From NCBI GenBank assembly GCA_024711295.1, contig JANJTB010000026.1, forward strand, positions 1 through 48,807: 48,807 nt of DNA. The letters run 5' to 3'. The position numbers and the translations under genes are program-made. Each line of letters begins with the position of its first letter. Positions within the stretch are counted from its first letter, which is position 1. The stretch comes from a bacterium. Its GTDB lineage: Bacteria; Bacteroidota; Ignavibacteria; Kapaibacteriales; UBA2268. The notes under the pieces are model-generated. The model was given only the letters and a program-made list of their open reading frames with translations, was not told the origin of the DNA and made no database searches. This document shows positions 20,568-28,664 of this stretch, piece by piece.

Positions 20568-20834
20568 CTATGGAAAAACTTTATAAATGTCCTTTCTGTG
20601 AACAATTCTTGCAAATTCAATTGTGCTTTTCACGTTGAAAATACCAATTCGAAAATCTCCTAATTTTATTCGATAAGCGTTTTTGAACCCTGATAGTTTT
20701 TTTACATTTGACAAATCAGATAGTTTTTCAGACAATTCTATTTCTTCAATTATTTCAATAACCTTCAATTTAATTTGGTTATCTAGTATTCTATCCAAAT
20801 CTTTATTAAACTTAGCAAGGAAGAGCACTTCCAT
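20568..20834 (-). CDS. RelE/ParE-family toxin
   Basis: An 88-residue protein with the fold pattern of RelE/ParE toxins. It begins with a short strand (MEVLFLAKFNKDLDR) and two helices. The typical core follows, KLSGFKNAYRIKLGDFRIGIF, then FARIVHRKDIYKVFP. The YRIKLGDFRIG element is the most diagnostic part. Members either cleave mRNA on the ribosome (RelE) or inhibit gyrase (ParE); the sequence alone does not decide which. The start lies 1 bp after the antitoxin stop (TAACATG), the usual antitoxin-first, coupled order. The module is enclosed by two copies of a hairpin repeat. Confidence 0.85.
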   Translation of the reverse strand: MEVLFLAKFNKDLDRILDNQIKLKVIEIIEEIELSEKLSDLSNVKKLSGFKNAYRIKLGDFRIGIFNVKSTIEFARIVHRKDIYKVFP

Positions 20835-20835
20835 G

Positions 20836-21033
20836 TTAATTCCTGAGTTTTGTCATTATAGTTTCTTTGCTGACTTTTTGTGTTCTATCAGCTTCTTTCA
20901 TTAATTCACCAAAATATAAATCTTCTTTTTCCTCAGAAGATAAAACCTTGGTTTTTATTTTCATTTTTGAAAATAATTCAGAAATCAATTTAAATTCCTG
21001 ACTATCTTTCGGACTTACAAGAATAGTGTCCAT
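20836..21033 (-). CDS. Antitoxin of the RelE/ParE-type pair
   Basis: A 65-residue, highly charged protein directly upstream of the toxin and separated from it by 1 bp. It resembles the small DUF-type antitoxins that accompany RelE-like toxins: an N-terminal strand and helix (MDTILVSPKDSQEFKLISEL) and a C-terminal polar tail (EADRTQKVSKETIMTKLRN) likely to wrap the toxin. AGGAAT lies 6 bases before the ATG. No clear DNA-binding motif is recognised. The call rests mainly on size, charge and position. Confidence 0.75.
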   Translation of the reverse strand: MDTILVSPKDSQEFKLISELFSKMKIKTKVLSSEEKEDLYFGELMKEADRTQKVSKETIMTKLRN

Positions 21034-21212
21034 TATTATTCCTTAAATAATCTTTAAATTCATTGTTACTGACGGTAAATAGAGATATAAATTACAATTT
21101 TAAAAAACTACAACGCTTTAAGTAATACTATTTGTTTACTTGAAATTATTTACATTGCGAATCAACTTGCTATTATTCGACAGAAAAGCCTGCATAACCT
21201 TTCCTAAAAGTA

Positions 21213-21310
21213 CTCCAAGAAACAGAACAATTTTTGCAAAACAAAAGTTAACGCCTTTGGGCTTTTCATAAAAAGTAGCACAGCCCTTCAGGGGAAGGGC
21301 TGTGCTACTT
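21213..21310. repeat. Hairpin repeat, copy 2 with a 16-bp perfect stem
   Basis: The second copy of the ~90-bp repeat. Its hairpin has a perfect 16-bp stem, AAGTAGCACAGCCCTT (21273-21288) / AAGGGCTGTGCTACTT (21295-21310), with loop CAGGGG. It touches the stop codon of the restriction endonuclease gene and very likely terminates that operon. The repeat blocks shared with copy 1 run from about 21217. Confidence 0.75.
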
Positions 21311-21924
21311 TAAATCTTACCTTCAGCGAGAATCAATTCTGAAGCATAAAGACGTTTATTATCAGAATTAAATTCGTATTTCACATCGCATTCCAAATTT
21401 TCAAGTGTAACCAATTTCCAACTTCTGCATTTATAAATATTATTTGAACCAGACCGACCAGAAACATAAATTTCATAAGATATTACAAAATGATGAGCAT
21501 CTTTGGTTATTTTGAAATCCTTTGATGGTGATAAATAAAATGAACGTTGTGAAGTATCTACATTATCAATATTAAAGGTTTTACACTCGAGATAATTTGT
21601 TCTTCCGTTATTATCAACAAACTCGATATCTGGATAACCGGTTGATTTATGTTTTCCGTTTATCGTTATTGGTGTAGATGCTTGCATTTTGAATTCATTT
21701 AAAGCATCTTTTACGAACGGTTCAATGTCATTTCCTACTTCATTGGGTCTTGACCTTAAAATTCCGGTTTTATTTACTTCTTTACCTGCTTTCATTGCTA
21801 CTTTTTTCAGTGTTTCGAGCAGTTCCTTATCCTTTTTATTCTTAATATCAAAAGGAATTATCTTGCAACCGGACAATCCTTCTATTACTAAATTCAAGGA
21901 TATTCCTTTTAGGGGCTTCAGCAT
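21310..21924 (-). CDS. Probable type II restriction endonuclease, PD-(D/E)xK fold
   Basis: A 204-residue protein with a complete PD-(D/E)xK nuclease signature: Glu68 in NDIEPFV, Pro98-Asp99 in GYPDIEF and Glu113-Cys-Lys115 in YLECKT. These positions fit the metal-binding and catalytic residues of type II restriction enzymes. A C-terminal strand-rich part, with HHFVISYEIY and SWKLVTLENL, would complete the fold. It is the last gene of a four-gene minus-strand operon with a methyltransferase fragment, an unknown protein and a zinc-ribbon protein. The cut site cannot be read from sequence. The downstream hairpin ends the transcript. The nuclease motif is seen; the restriction role is inferred from the neighbours. 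Confidence 0.75.
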   Translation of the reverse strand: MLKPLKGISLNLVIEGLSGCKIIPFDIKNKKDKELLETLKKVAMKAGKEVNKTGILRSRPNEVGNDIEPFVKDALNEFKMQASTPITINGKHKSTGYPDIEFVDNNGRTNYLECKTFNIDNVDTSQRSFYLSPSKDFKITKDAHHFVISYEIYVSGRSGSNNIYKCRSWKLVTLENLECDVKYEFNSDNKRLYASELILAEGKI

Positions 21925-21941
21925 TTGGGATTTAATACAAT

Positions 21942-22109
21942 TTAACCTTCAACATATTCATTGCAATATGGACAGGTTATTATTCCTATATAACTATCAA
22001 TTATTCCAAATATTAATTCGCAACTTTCGCATTTAATTTCAGCAAGGTTCACCGAATTAATGTCATAATTTGATTCTTGCCTATCATTTGCTTCAATTAT
22101 TTCAGTCAT
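21942..22109 (-). CDS. Small zinc-ribbon protein in the restriction operon
   Basis: A 55-residue frame, MTEIIEANDRQESNYD to CPYCNEYVEG, with two CxxC pairs (KCESCE and TCPYCN) about 19 residues apart, the layout of a zinc ribbon. Its ATG overlaps the stop of the upstream gene by 4 bp (ATGA at 22106-22109), which argues for real, coupled translation. It ends 17 bp before the endonuclease start. Such mini zinc ribbons can bind DNA or act as small regulators, possibly a controller or a specificity helper here. That role is inference. Confidence 0.7.
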   Translation of the reverse strand: MTEIIEANDRQESNYDINSVNLAEIKCESCELIFGIIDSYIGIITCPYCNEYVEG

Positions 22110-22714
22110 AATGTTCTCTGATTTTCTGGGAAAATATTTATTAATTTTACATCAAGTTTATAAAGTCTTGCTAATTGAATATATTGCTTTATCATTTCTG
22201 AAGATGATACTTTAATATAACCAGATTTTCCTATTGAGCCGTATTTTGTAGTTTTATAATTATGATTCCTCATACACATATATAATTTTTTTACCCTTGA
22301 ATCCAATAATGCCTTTAATAAATCTTTAAAGAATTCAGCAAAAGCATCTGAAAGGCTTATTTCAAATGCAGTTCCAGTTGATACATCTAAAATATCAAAT
22401 GCCATAAGTTTTGAAGTATCAATTTCAAAATTATTTAAAACATTATCATCGGTAAATCGAAGTGTCATATTTTCAGCTACTTTTGCTTCTACTTTTATTC
22501 TTTTCATTCCGAATTGTAAAAGTAAATGTTCTTGTAATTTTTTTACTGTTTGTTTAGTGATTGCTTCTTCAGATGAGTTCTCGTTTAATCCTAATTTTTC
22601 TAACCAATCTAATTTATAAGAAGCATAATTATATCCTCTTTGATTTGTTTTTGTTTCAAACTTATCAGAAAAAAATTTAATTATCTCATTTAATATTTCT
22701 AATTCAGGTTGCAT
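22106..22714 (-). CDS. Unknown protein of the restriction operon, possible degenerate PD-(D/E)xK nuclease
   Basis: A 202-residue protein with no firm family match. An acidic segment, FDILDVSTGTAFEISLSDAF (about 106-125), has the spacing of a PD-(D/E)xK core with Asp107/Asp110 and Glu118, but Ser120 replaces the usual Lys. It is followed by a helix, EFFKDLLKALLDS, and a strand, VKKLYMCMRNHNY. The last third has IKQYIQLARLYKLDVKLINIFPE. The gene overlaps the methyltransferase fragment by 16 bp and the zinc-ribbon gene by 4 bp, so all are translated together. It may be a second restriction subunit or an accessory specificity protein. The function is unproven. Confidence 0.6.
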   Translation of the reverse strand: MQPELEILNEIIKFFSDKFETKTNQRGYNYASYKLDWLEKLGLNENSSEEAITKQTVKKLQEHLLLQFGMKRIKVEAKVAENMTLRFTDDNVLNNFEIDTSKLMAFDILDVSTGTAFEISLSDAFAEFFKDLLKALLDSRVKKLYMCMRNHNYKTTKYGSIGKSGYIKVSSSEMIKQYIQLARLYKLDVKLINIFPENQRTL

Positions 22715-23220
22715 TTATTATTTCCAAAATTAATAACTATCTCTTTCAAAGTCCTTTCATGATAGAACATAGTCAAATCAATATCGGGCTCAATATCTAT
22801 ATTGAAATCAATTTCTTCTAATCTCTTTGCTATTTCATTCAAAGTAGGCGGCTGAACTCTAGGTTTTAAAAGTATTTCAGACAAAGGATTAATATCATTT
22901 GCAATAAACCTTCTATTTAGCAAGGCGGCTTCGAGTGCTGTTGTTCCCCTGCCAGAAAAAGGGTCGTAAACTATATCATTTTCATTAGTTAATAGTTCAA
23001 TAAAGAAACGAGGCAGTTGTGCTTTAAAGCAAGCCCGATAAGAAATTTCATGAATAGAGTTGGACTGCCTTTGTTTGGCAGTCCAATACTCATTGATATA
23101 CTTAGGAATGGATTGATTATTATATTGATAATACTCAATTCTTGTCTTTACTTTTTCATCAAAAAGACTATTCTCATTATCTAAGCTGAAATTCTCAAGA
23201 TATTTTGAAATATCAAACAT
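22699..23220 (-). pseudogene. Truncated DNA methyltransferase (N-terminal part only)
   Basis: A 173-codon remnant of a DNA N4-cytosine/N6-adenine methyltransferase. The SAM-binding motif I is intact, DPFSGRGTT at 86-94, followed by the acidic residue in FIANDINP. Before it lies the typical entry SYRACFKAQLPRFFIELL. Family members go on for another 150-250 residues with the catalytic (D/N/S)PP(Y/F/W) motif IV. Here the reading frame stops soon after MFYHERTLKEI, with an unrelated tail (NFGNNKCNLN), and no PPY motif follows in any frame up to the next gene. The missing part therefore looks deleted rather than frameshifted. It could bind SAM but should not methylate DNA. Confidence 0.75.
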
Positions 23221-23575
23221 TTAGTATCCACATTTTGTAAAATTGCAAAATTACGATTTTCCAAACAAATATCGGCTTATATTTTTAGATAAAACATTCA
23301 AATACAACATTTTTTAAAGCACCGCAACATTACTTCCTTCGCTTGTCAGTTCACCTTTTTGGGCTTTTACGCGAAAGAAATTGTGTCCGGACGGCTCTGT
23401 TAATATACGAATATTGATTTGAATAATTGTCAGGGAAAAATTGAGGAAATGTATATTTATAATTTTATATTATTAGATGAAATTCATTGGGATATTTGTG
23501 GTATCGTGAGGGAAACAACTTTAAGATAAAAATATTACATTAGATATGTTTGGTTCCAACTAGTAGCTTATAAAC
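23221..23575. other. Gap between the restriction operon and the tRNA-Ser terminator
   Basis: About 355 bp. It contains the upstream region of the restriction operon; TAATTTTG (minus strand, 23246-23253) is a -7-like box, but no -33 box is at the right distance. I see no RNA gene and no convincing coding frame in the rest. Confidence 0.4.
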
Positions 23576-23598
23576 AAAAAACCCTGACAAAATCAGGG
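23576..23598 (-). terminator. Terminator of tRNA-Ser
   Basis: On the minus strand a stem CCCTGA / TCAGGG is followed directly by TTTTTT. It lies 13 bp past the tRNA 3' end. Confidence 0.85.
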
Positions 23599-23611
23599 CT
23601 TGTATTGCATG

Positions 23612-23694
23612 CGGAGGATGAGGGACTCGAACCCCCAAGTGGTCACCCACGGCGGTTTTCAAGACCGCTGCCTTACCAATTAGACTAATCCTCC
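23612..23694 (-). tRNA. tRNA-Ser (anticodon TGA)
   Basis: An 83-nt class II tRNA. The acceptor stem is GGAGGAT / ATCCTCC with discriminator G. The anticodon arm is GCGGT CTTGAAA ACCGC, so the anticodon is TGA. There is a long variable arm, GTGG GTGA CCAC, and the T arm is GGGGG TTCGAGT CCCTC. CCA is not encoded. Confidence 0.95.
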
Positions 23695-23716
23695 GATTGT
23701 CCAATTATAGGAATTA

Positions 23717-23748
23717 CAAAAGTAACAATTTATTCAAAACTGTGCAAA
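23717..23748 (-). promoter_or_regulatory. Promoter of tRNA-Ser
   Basis: On the minus strand TTTG (23745-23748), a 20-nt spacer and TACTTTTG (23717-23724), a full match to the Bacteroidota TTTG / TAnnTTTG pattern, about 22 bp upstream of the tRNA. Confidence 0.75.
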
Positions 23749-23774
23749 TAAATATTTTACTTTTTTAATAAAAT

Positions 23775-24410
23775 TTACGGTGATAATCTCTCGATAGACC
23801 AATTTTCATTTTCATATTTGTATCTGAATCTATCATGAAGTCTGCTTTTTCTCCCTTGCCAAAACTCAAATTCATCCGGTATTAACCTATATCCACCCCA
23901 AAAATCTGGTAATGGAACATCTACAGGATATTTAACCATCAGAGCGGCTACCTTACGTACTAAAGTAAATCTGCTTTTTAAAGGCTTACTTTGTTCACTT
24001 GCCCATGCTCCAAGGCGGCTTGTATAAGGTCGAGTAGAGAAATATTCCTTAGATTCTTTTTTTGAAATTTTTTCAATTCTTCCCTCAATTCTGATTTGCC
24101 TCTCAAACTTGTCCCAAAACAACAATGCAGAAGCAAATGGATTTCCGTTTATTTCAACCCCTTTCCGACTAAGATAATTTGTAAAAAATACAAATCCACG
24201 TTCATCATATTTCTTTAGCAATACTACCCTCGACGAGGGCCTGTTATTCATATCCACAGTAGATATCACCATAGCTGTTGGTTCGAGGAATTCACCTTTG
24301 AGTGCGTCTTTCATCCAAATATCAAACTGATTGAACGGATTGGGGTTTATGTCATTAATATCCAAACTAAATTTGCTGTAATCCCTTCTTATATCAGATA
24401 CTTTTTCCAT
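23775..24410 (-). CDS. pdxH: Pyridoxamine 5'-phosphate oxidase
   Basis: A 211-residue FMN enzyme that oxidises pyridoxamine or pyridoxine 5'-phosphate to pyridoxal 5'-phosphate in the cytosol. Family hallmarks are all present: NPFNQFDIWMKDAL, PSSRVVLLKKYDERGFVFFTNY, LLFWDKFERQIRIEGRIEKI, YFSTRPYTSRLGAWAS, and the C-terminal WGGYRLIPDEFEFWQGRKSR with the substrate-binding LHDR. The length is normal. It provides PLP for enzymes such as GlyA, though the two genes are far apart. It appears to be transcribed alone; no good promoter box is seen upstream. Confidence 0.97.
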   Translation of the reverse strand: MEKVSDIRRDYSKFSLDINDINPNPFNQFDIWMKDALKGEFLEPTAMVISTVDMNNRPSSRVVLLKKYDERGFVFFTNYLSRKGVEINGNPFASALLFWDKFERQIRIEGRIEKISKKESKEYFSTRPYTSRLGAWASEQSKPLKSRFTLVRKVAALMVKYPVDVPLPDFWGGYRLIPDEFEFWQGRKSRLHDRFRYKYENENWSIERLSP

Positions 24411-24517
24411 GTTATACTTATAATTTTATATGTGACTATTAAATGATTTATAGACGCTTACTCATATATTAAAGTGATTAAGTGAATTTCAATTGCAGTA
24501 GGATGAATTAAATTTCA

Positions 24518-24551
24518 ACAAAAAAGGCCTAATCCTAAAGAATTAAGCCCT
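24518..24551 (-). terminator. Terminator of the peroxiredoxin gene
   Basis: On the minus strand GGCTTAAT / ATTAGGCC (one wobble pair) with an 8-nt loop, then TTTTTT. It starts 22 bp after the stop. A near-identical hairpin follows the TonB receptor gene at 25354-25385. Confidence 0.75.
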
Positions 24552-24572
24552 AAAAAAACAAATTAACTATTA

Positions 24573-25226
24573 TTATTTGAGTGGTTTATGACAGAACCAC
24601 CAATCATAACCTTCAATTGTTTTATCAGCTAGTCTGGACATTGCAGTATTGATATCCTTTGCAGGTGGAATAATTACTCTGTCCTGAATCAACTCATTAT
24701 TAGGCCAACCAGCAGGAACAGCTCCTTGAGTGTCGGATATTTGCAATGCTTTTACAACTCTAAGGATTTCATCCATATTTCTGCCAATTTCCTGTGGGTA
24801 ATACATAATTAACCGGACTTTGCCATGAGGATCAACTATGAAAACAGCTCTTACGGTATTTGTACCTTTACCGGGATGCAACATTCCTAATTTTAATGCT
24901 ATAGCATCATTTGCAGCAACAATCGGGAATTTAATTTCAACATTGAGCTTCTCCTTAATCCATTCAACCCACTTGATGTGAGAAAATACTTGATCAACTG
25001 ACATTCCGACCAGCTCACAATTTAATTTTCTAAAATCATCATACCTATTTTGGAATGCTACAAATTCTGTAGTACATACCGGAGTAAAGTCAGCAGGATG
25101 ACTAAAAAATACAAACCATTTACCATTTAAATCAGCTGGGATATTCATCTCGCCATGAGTTGTCTGAACCTTCATTTCAGGGAATTCGTCACCCAATAAT
25201 GGCATGTTAACTTTTTGATATTCCAT
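24573..25226 (-). CDS. Peroxiredoxin, Prx6/1-Cys type
   Basis: A 217-residue thiol peroxidase that reduces hydrogen peroxide and organic peroxides. The peroxidatic cysteine is in [13 protein letters not shown]. Conserved segments [20 protein letters not shown] and [20 protein letters not shown] follow, and the C-terminal extension ends [12 protein letters not shown], as in Prx6-like proteins of archaea and bacteria. The Cys in that tail may act as a resolving cysteine. I set the start at the ATG 25226: TTTGGAGA lies just upstream, and a promoter at 25275-25305 puts the transcript start downstream of the longer frame's first codon at 25277, ruling the long form out. Confidence 0.95.
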   Translation of the reverse strand: MEYQKVNMPLLGDEFPEMKVQTTHGEMNIPADLNGKWFVFFSHPADFTPVCTTEFVAFQNRYDDFRKLNCELVGMSVDQVFSHIKWVEWIKEKLNVEIKFPIVAANDAIALKLGMLHPGKGTNTVRAVFIVDPHGKVRLIMYYPQEIGRNMDEILRVVKALQISDTQGAVPAGWPNNELIQDRVIIPPAKDINTAMSRLADKTIEGYDWWFCHKPLK

Positions 25227-25274
25227 TTTTTTCTCCAAAGAATTTGTTTTTAAAAATTCAGTACCAAGCGAATA

Positions 25275-25305
25275 CAAATTTAATTAAATTATTATTAAAA
25301 TGCAA
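25275..25305 (-). promoter_or_regulatory. Promoter of the peroxiredoxin gene
   Basis: On the minus strand TTG (25303-25305), a 20-nt spacer and TAAATTTG (25275-25282), matching the Bacteroidota consensus. It fixes the gene start at 25226. Confidence 0.65.
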
Positions 25306-25353
25306 CAGCATTATATTGCTTAATGGTAATATTGCATTTTTATTATAATAAAA

Positions 25354-25385
25354 GGACTAATCCTAAAGAATTAAGCCCTTTTTAA
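25354..25385 (-). terminator. Terminator of the TonB receptor gene
   Basis: Shares a 26-nt block with the peroxiredoxin terminator (one base differs). On the minus strand the imperfect hairpin is followed by TTTT. It begins 18 bp after the receptor stop. Confidence 0.6.
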
Positions 25386-25403
25386 TGAAAATAAAACAAA
25401 AAA

Positions 25404-28400
25404 TTAGTTGAACAAATATCTCAGTGTAAGCTGTAACCTATAAACATCATTGATATTTGCAGTATTTAAGAAAGATTTGGTCATTAGAGCAGTATTTTCA
25501 CCAGTTCCAACAGCTCTAAATCTATATACTGGAGTACCATCCTGAGCAGCATTTCTTGCAATCAACGGCTGATTTGAAACCAATTCCTGGAATCCACCCC
25601 AATCTTTGTTTAGTAAATTTGTAAAATTAAGCACATCAAGTCTTATGATGAAGCCATTCCTTTTACCAAATATTTCAGTATAAAACTCTTGATTGATGGT
25701 AAAATCAAGTCTGTGAACCATTGGCAAAACTACACCATTACGTTCGGCATATTCACCTCTACGTGATGACAAGTAATCATCCTGCTCAATGTATGCGTTC
25801 CAGGCAGCTTTCTGATCTTCAACTGTAAAAGTTTTTCCATTTGTAGTATATTGTTCAAACTTCATTTCGTTGGCATCTCTGTGAATGTAAATTAAATCAT
25901 TTGCTGTACCGCCATCACCATTATAATCACCACCAAAGACATAACTTCTGCGACCACCTGTAAATGACTCCCAGAACAATGAAATTGTTGTTGCACCCAT
26001 ATCAAAATAGTCTAATCTGTACGACAAAGCAGCAAAGAATCTATGGTCAGGTGTATAAGCTGAGAATGATACACCTGGATTATTTGGGTCGCCTGTGTGT
26101 GGGTTACCGTTCCACGAGCCAAAAGCAATCGAACCGGCATCAACAGTATTTTTTGAAACTCCCCATCCATAACCAATTTTACCATATAATCCATCTGTAA
26201 GATTTCTTTCCAATGAAGCGGCTAAACTATAAGAATAACCAACATTTTGATTTTTGAGCACAACAGCATTATCAATCTTGGAATTGATTCTATTACCTGC
26301 AATCCACCGAGCTCTGTCGTCCACATCGTTATACTTTCCATCTGCAGCAGGAAGGTTTGCATTAATATAATATACACCGTTTACATCCTGAGAATAAATG
26401 AATTCCAATGTACCTGTCAAATCATAAGGTAGTTTTTGGTCAACGGCAATGTTATTTCTCCAAACCTGTGGGAATTTAAAGTCCGGCTCAGTCAATGCAA
26501 GCTCGTATCTCGATGCAGGTGCACCAGTGACTTCAGATGGTTTGTAAGTGTCAGGATTTGGGTTAAAAGGCCTGTCGGATGTGTTATCCAATCTTTCAAA
26601 TCCTGTCATGATACCATTATTACCAATTTGATTAGATATCCAAACAAAAGCTGGAATACCGGTAAAAATACCTGTACCACCACGTAGTTGGGTTGTCCTG
26701 GTTCCGAATATATCCCAATTGAAACCTAATCTTGGTGAGAACAAAGGTGCAGCATCAGGCAACTTGTTAGTAGTATATTTTGCGTCATTACCATTTTCGT
26801 CTTTGAAAGTAAATGATTCCACCTCTTCGTTTCTCAAGCCGGTTTCCTCGAAGAATGGGATGTCAACTCTGAGCCCTAAAGTTAACTTTAGGTTTTCTAA
26901 AGCATTCCACTCATCTTGAGCATAGGCACCTGCGTAAATAACCTTAAGTGGCTGTATCGGCTTTTCTTGTCCAGGAATATTGGAATATCTGTATTGAAAT
27001 CTATTCAACTTAACTGGTGATAAAGTTCTGTTAGGATTTGCAATATAATCGTTCATGTCGGTATAGAAATCTTCGAGTGAATTATAAACATAAACGCTCT
27101 GCGAACCAGGAAAGAAAATATTCTCGGACTCATATCTTTCGAATGTCAAACCAAACAAAAGAGTGTGGTCTTCCATAAAATAGTTGAAGTTGTTTTGAAT
27201 CTGGAATGTATTATATCTTAATTCATTGCTTGGTGTAAATGGTTCAGTACCAAGTGATGTATAAGTTAGGTTGTCCTTCAAAATGTCAATAAATGGGAAT
27301 AATGATCCGGGGGCTTCTCTGCTCTCGTCATGAAAACGATAGCCTACAATCAGATTATTTGTCATATTCTCATTAATTACACTATTCCACTCACCGATAA
27401 TTGATCGAATGTTCTCGAGAATTGCGTAGTTTGAATTAGAAAAATTCAATGAATTTATACTTGTACTTCTGTTACCAAAACCCAGGGATGAAGAATTACT
27501 AAGTAAGACATCTGTTTTGGAATCCAGATGGTTGTAACGTAAACTAAATTTATTGTTATCATCCAGGTTGTAATCTAAGCGTAATATAAACCTTAATGCT
27601 GGAGTTCCAAAATCATAACCTTCGTATGTTCCAGGATCGTAATTAAAATTATTTATCATAAAATTGCGAACACCGTCAAGATCACTCTTCAGCACTCTTG
27701 TTACATTGCCTTCAGCTTTTTCGTTGCCAGAATTAGCACGATATGTTGTACCAGGCTGGACTAAATCCTCAGTTTCAAAATTTGCAAAGAAAAAGAGTTT
27801 GTTTTTTATAATAGGTCCGCCAAGTCTTGCTCCAAACATATTAAATTTAAAAGTACCAGGGTTGAATATACCCTCTGATGCCTCGGTACCTACAAAATTT
27901 TCATTTCTGGTTTGCCAGTAAGCAGAACCTGAGAATTCATTAGTACCACTTTTTGTAACCATGTTAACGCCTGCTCCAACGAAATTCCCTTGTCGCACAT
28001 CATATGGAGCAATGTTTACTTGAATTTGCTCTAAAGCATCTATAGAAATAGGAGCTACATTCGTACGTTCGCCCGGTTGACCTCCAAGACCAAAAGAGTT
28101 GTTGAAATAAGAGCCGTCAACTGTGATGTTATTAAGTCTGTTATCCGCACCCGCAAAGGAACCATTGCTTCCTGCCTGTGGTGTTAATCTCAAAAAGTCA
28201 TTAATTCTTCTGTTTACAGTTGGCAATGTTTCGATATTGGCTGTAGTAATTGAGGTAGCAGCACCGGTTCGCTCGGAATTAAATACCGCATCTCTGTTTG
28301 CACTTACTACGACATCTTCTGTCTGGATCTTACTCTCTTGAAGAATAATATCCAATTCAGTGGTATTACCAAGACTAATGTAAACATTGTCGAACTGCTT

Positions 28401-28664
28401 CTTGGAATAACCAAGATAGGATACAGTTACAGAATAAGGACCACCCACTCTCATACTTGTAATACGAAATCTGCCGTCTGCTTTGGTTATTGATCCGTAT
28501 TTAGTACCTGATGGCACATGTACTGCCTGAACTGTTGCACTTTTTAGTGCCTGTTTGCCTGAATCCGTTACTTTGCCGGCTAAATTACCGGTTGTTACAC
28601 CCTGACCATATGTTAGGCCTAATGTTACTATAATTGTTAAAAATATAGTTGATAAAAACTTCAT
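25404..28664 (-). CDS. TonB-dependent outer-membrane receptor (Oar-like)
   Basis: A 1086-residue outer-membrane protein. The signal peptide is at about 1-20. A carboxypeptidase-regulatory-like domain (about 24-105) contains GNLAGKVTDSGKQALKSATV and GRFRITSMRVGGPYSVTVSY. The TonB plug follows (about 120-235, with RINDFLRLTPQAG and PISIDALEQIQVNIAPYDVR). The long 22-strand barrel then runs to a C-terminal aromatic, LQLTLRYLFN. This is the layout of Oar-type receptors, which in Bacteroidota are often linked to surface adhesion or peptide uptake. The substrate is unknown and no partner lipoprotein (SusD) is adjacent. AAGGTGG lies 5 bases before the ATG. A TACTTTTG box at 28700-28707 (minus strand) may be its -7 element. 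Confidence 0.9.
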   Translation of the reverse strand: MKFLSTIFLTIIVTLGLTYGQGVTTGNLAGKVTDSGKQALKSATVQAVHVPSGTKYGSITKADGRFRITSMRVGGPYSVTVSYLGYSKKQFDNVYISLGNTTELDIILQESKIQTEDVVVSANRDAVFNSERTGAATSITTANIETLPTVNRRINDFLRLTPQAGSNGSFAGADNRLNNITVDGSYFNNSFGLGGQPGERTNVAPISIDALEQIQVNIAPYDVRQGNFVGAGVNMVTKSGTNEFSGSAYWQTRNENFVGTEASEGIFNPGTFKFNMFGARLGGPIIKNKLFFFANFETEDLVQPGTTYRANSGNEKAEGNVTRVLKSDLDGVRNFMINNFNYDPGTYEGYDFGTPALRFILRLDYNLDDNNKFSLRYNHLDSKTDVLLSNSSSLGFGNRSTSINSLNFSNSNYAILENIRSIIGEWNSVINENMTNNLIVGYRFHDESREAPGSLFPFIDILKDNLTYTSLGTEPFTPSNELRYNTFQIQNNFNYFMEDHTLLFGLTFERYESENIFFPGSQSVYVYNSLEDFYTDMNDYIANPNRTLSPVKLNRFQYRYSNIPGQEKPIQPLKVIYAGAYAQDEWNALENLKLTLGLRVDIPFFEETGLRNEEVESFTFKDENGNDAKYTTNKLPDAAPLFSPRLGFNWDIFGTRTTQLRGGTGIFTGIPAFVWISNQIGNNGIMTGFERLDNTSDRPFNPNPDTYKPSEVTGAPASRYELALTEPDFKFPQVWRNNIAVDQKLPYDLTGTLEFIYSQDVNGVYYINANLPAADGKYNDVDDRARWIAGNRINSKIDNAVVLKNQNVGYSYSLAASLERNLTDGLYGKIGYGWGVSKNTVDAGSIAFGSWNGNPHTGDPNNPGVSFSAYTPDHRFFAALSYRLDYFDMGATTISLFWESFTGGRRSYVFGGDYNGDGGTANDLIYIHRDANEMKFEQYTTNGKTFTVEDQKAAWNAYIEQDDYLSSRRGEYAERNGVVLPMVHRLDFTINQEFYTEIFGKRNGFIIRLDVLNFTNLLNKDWGGFQELVSNQPLIARNAAQDGTPVYRFRAVGTGENTALMTKSFLNTANINDVYRLQLTLRYLFN

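Noticed and set aside
23335..23390. Possible third copy of the hairpin repeat (phrase TTTTTGGGCTTTT)
   Set aside because: Only a short stretch matches, and the hairpin and other shared blocks are missing.
20226..23612. Defence island integrated at tRNA-Ser
   Set aside because: I could not find a second copy of the tRNA-Ser 3' end on the far side of the island, and there is no integrase in it.
25227..25277. Longer start for the peroxiredoxin
   Set aside because: The likely promoter -7 box covers the longer start, and the extra residues are not part of the family fold.
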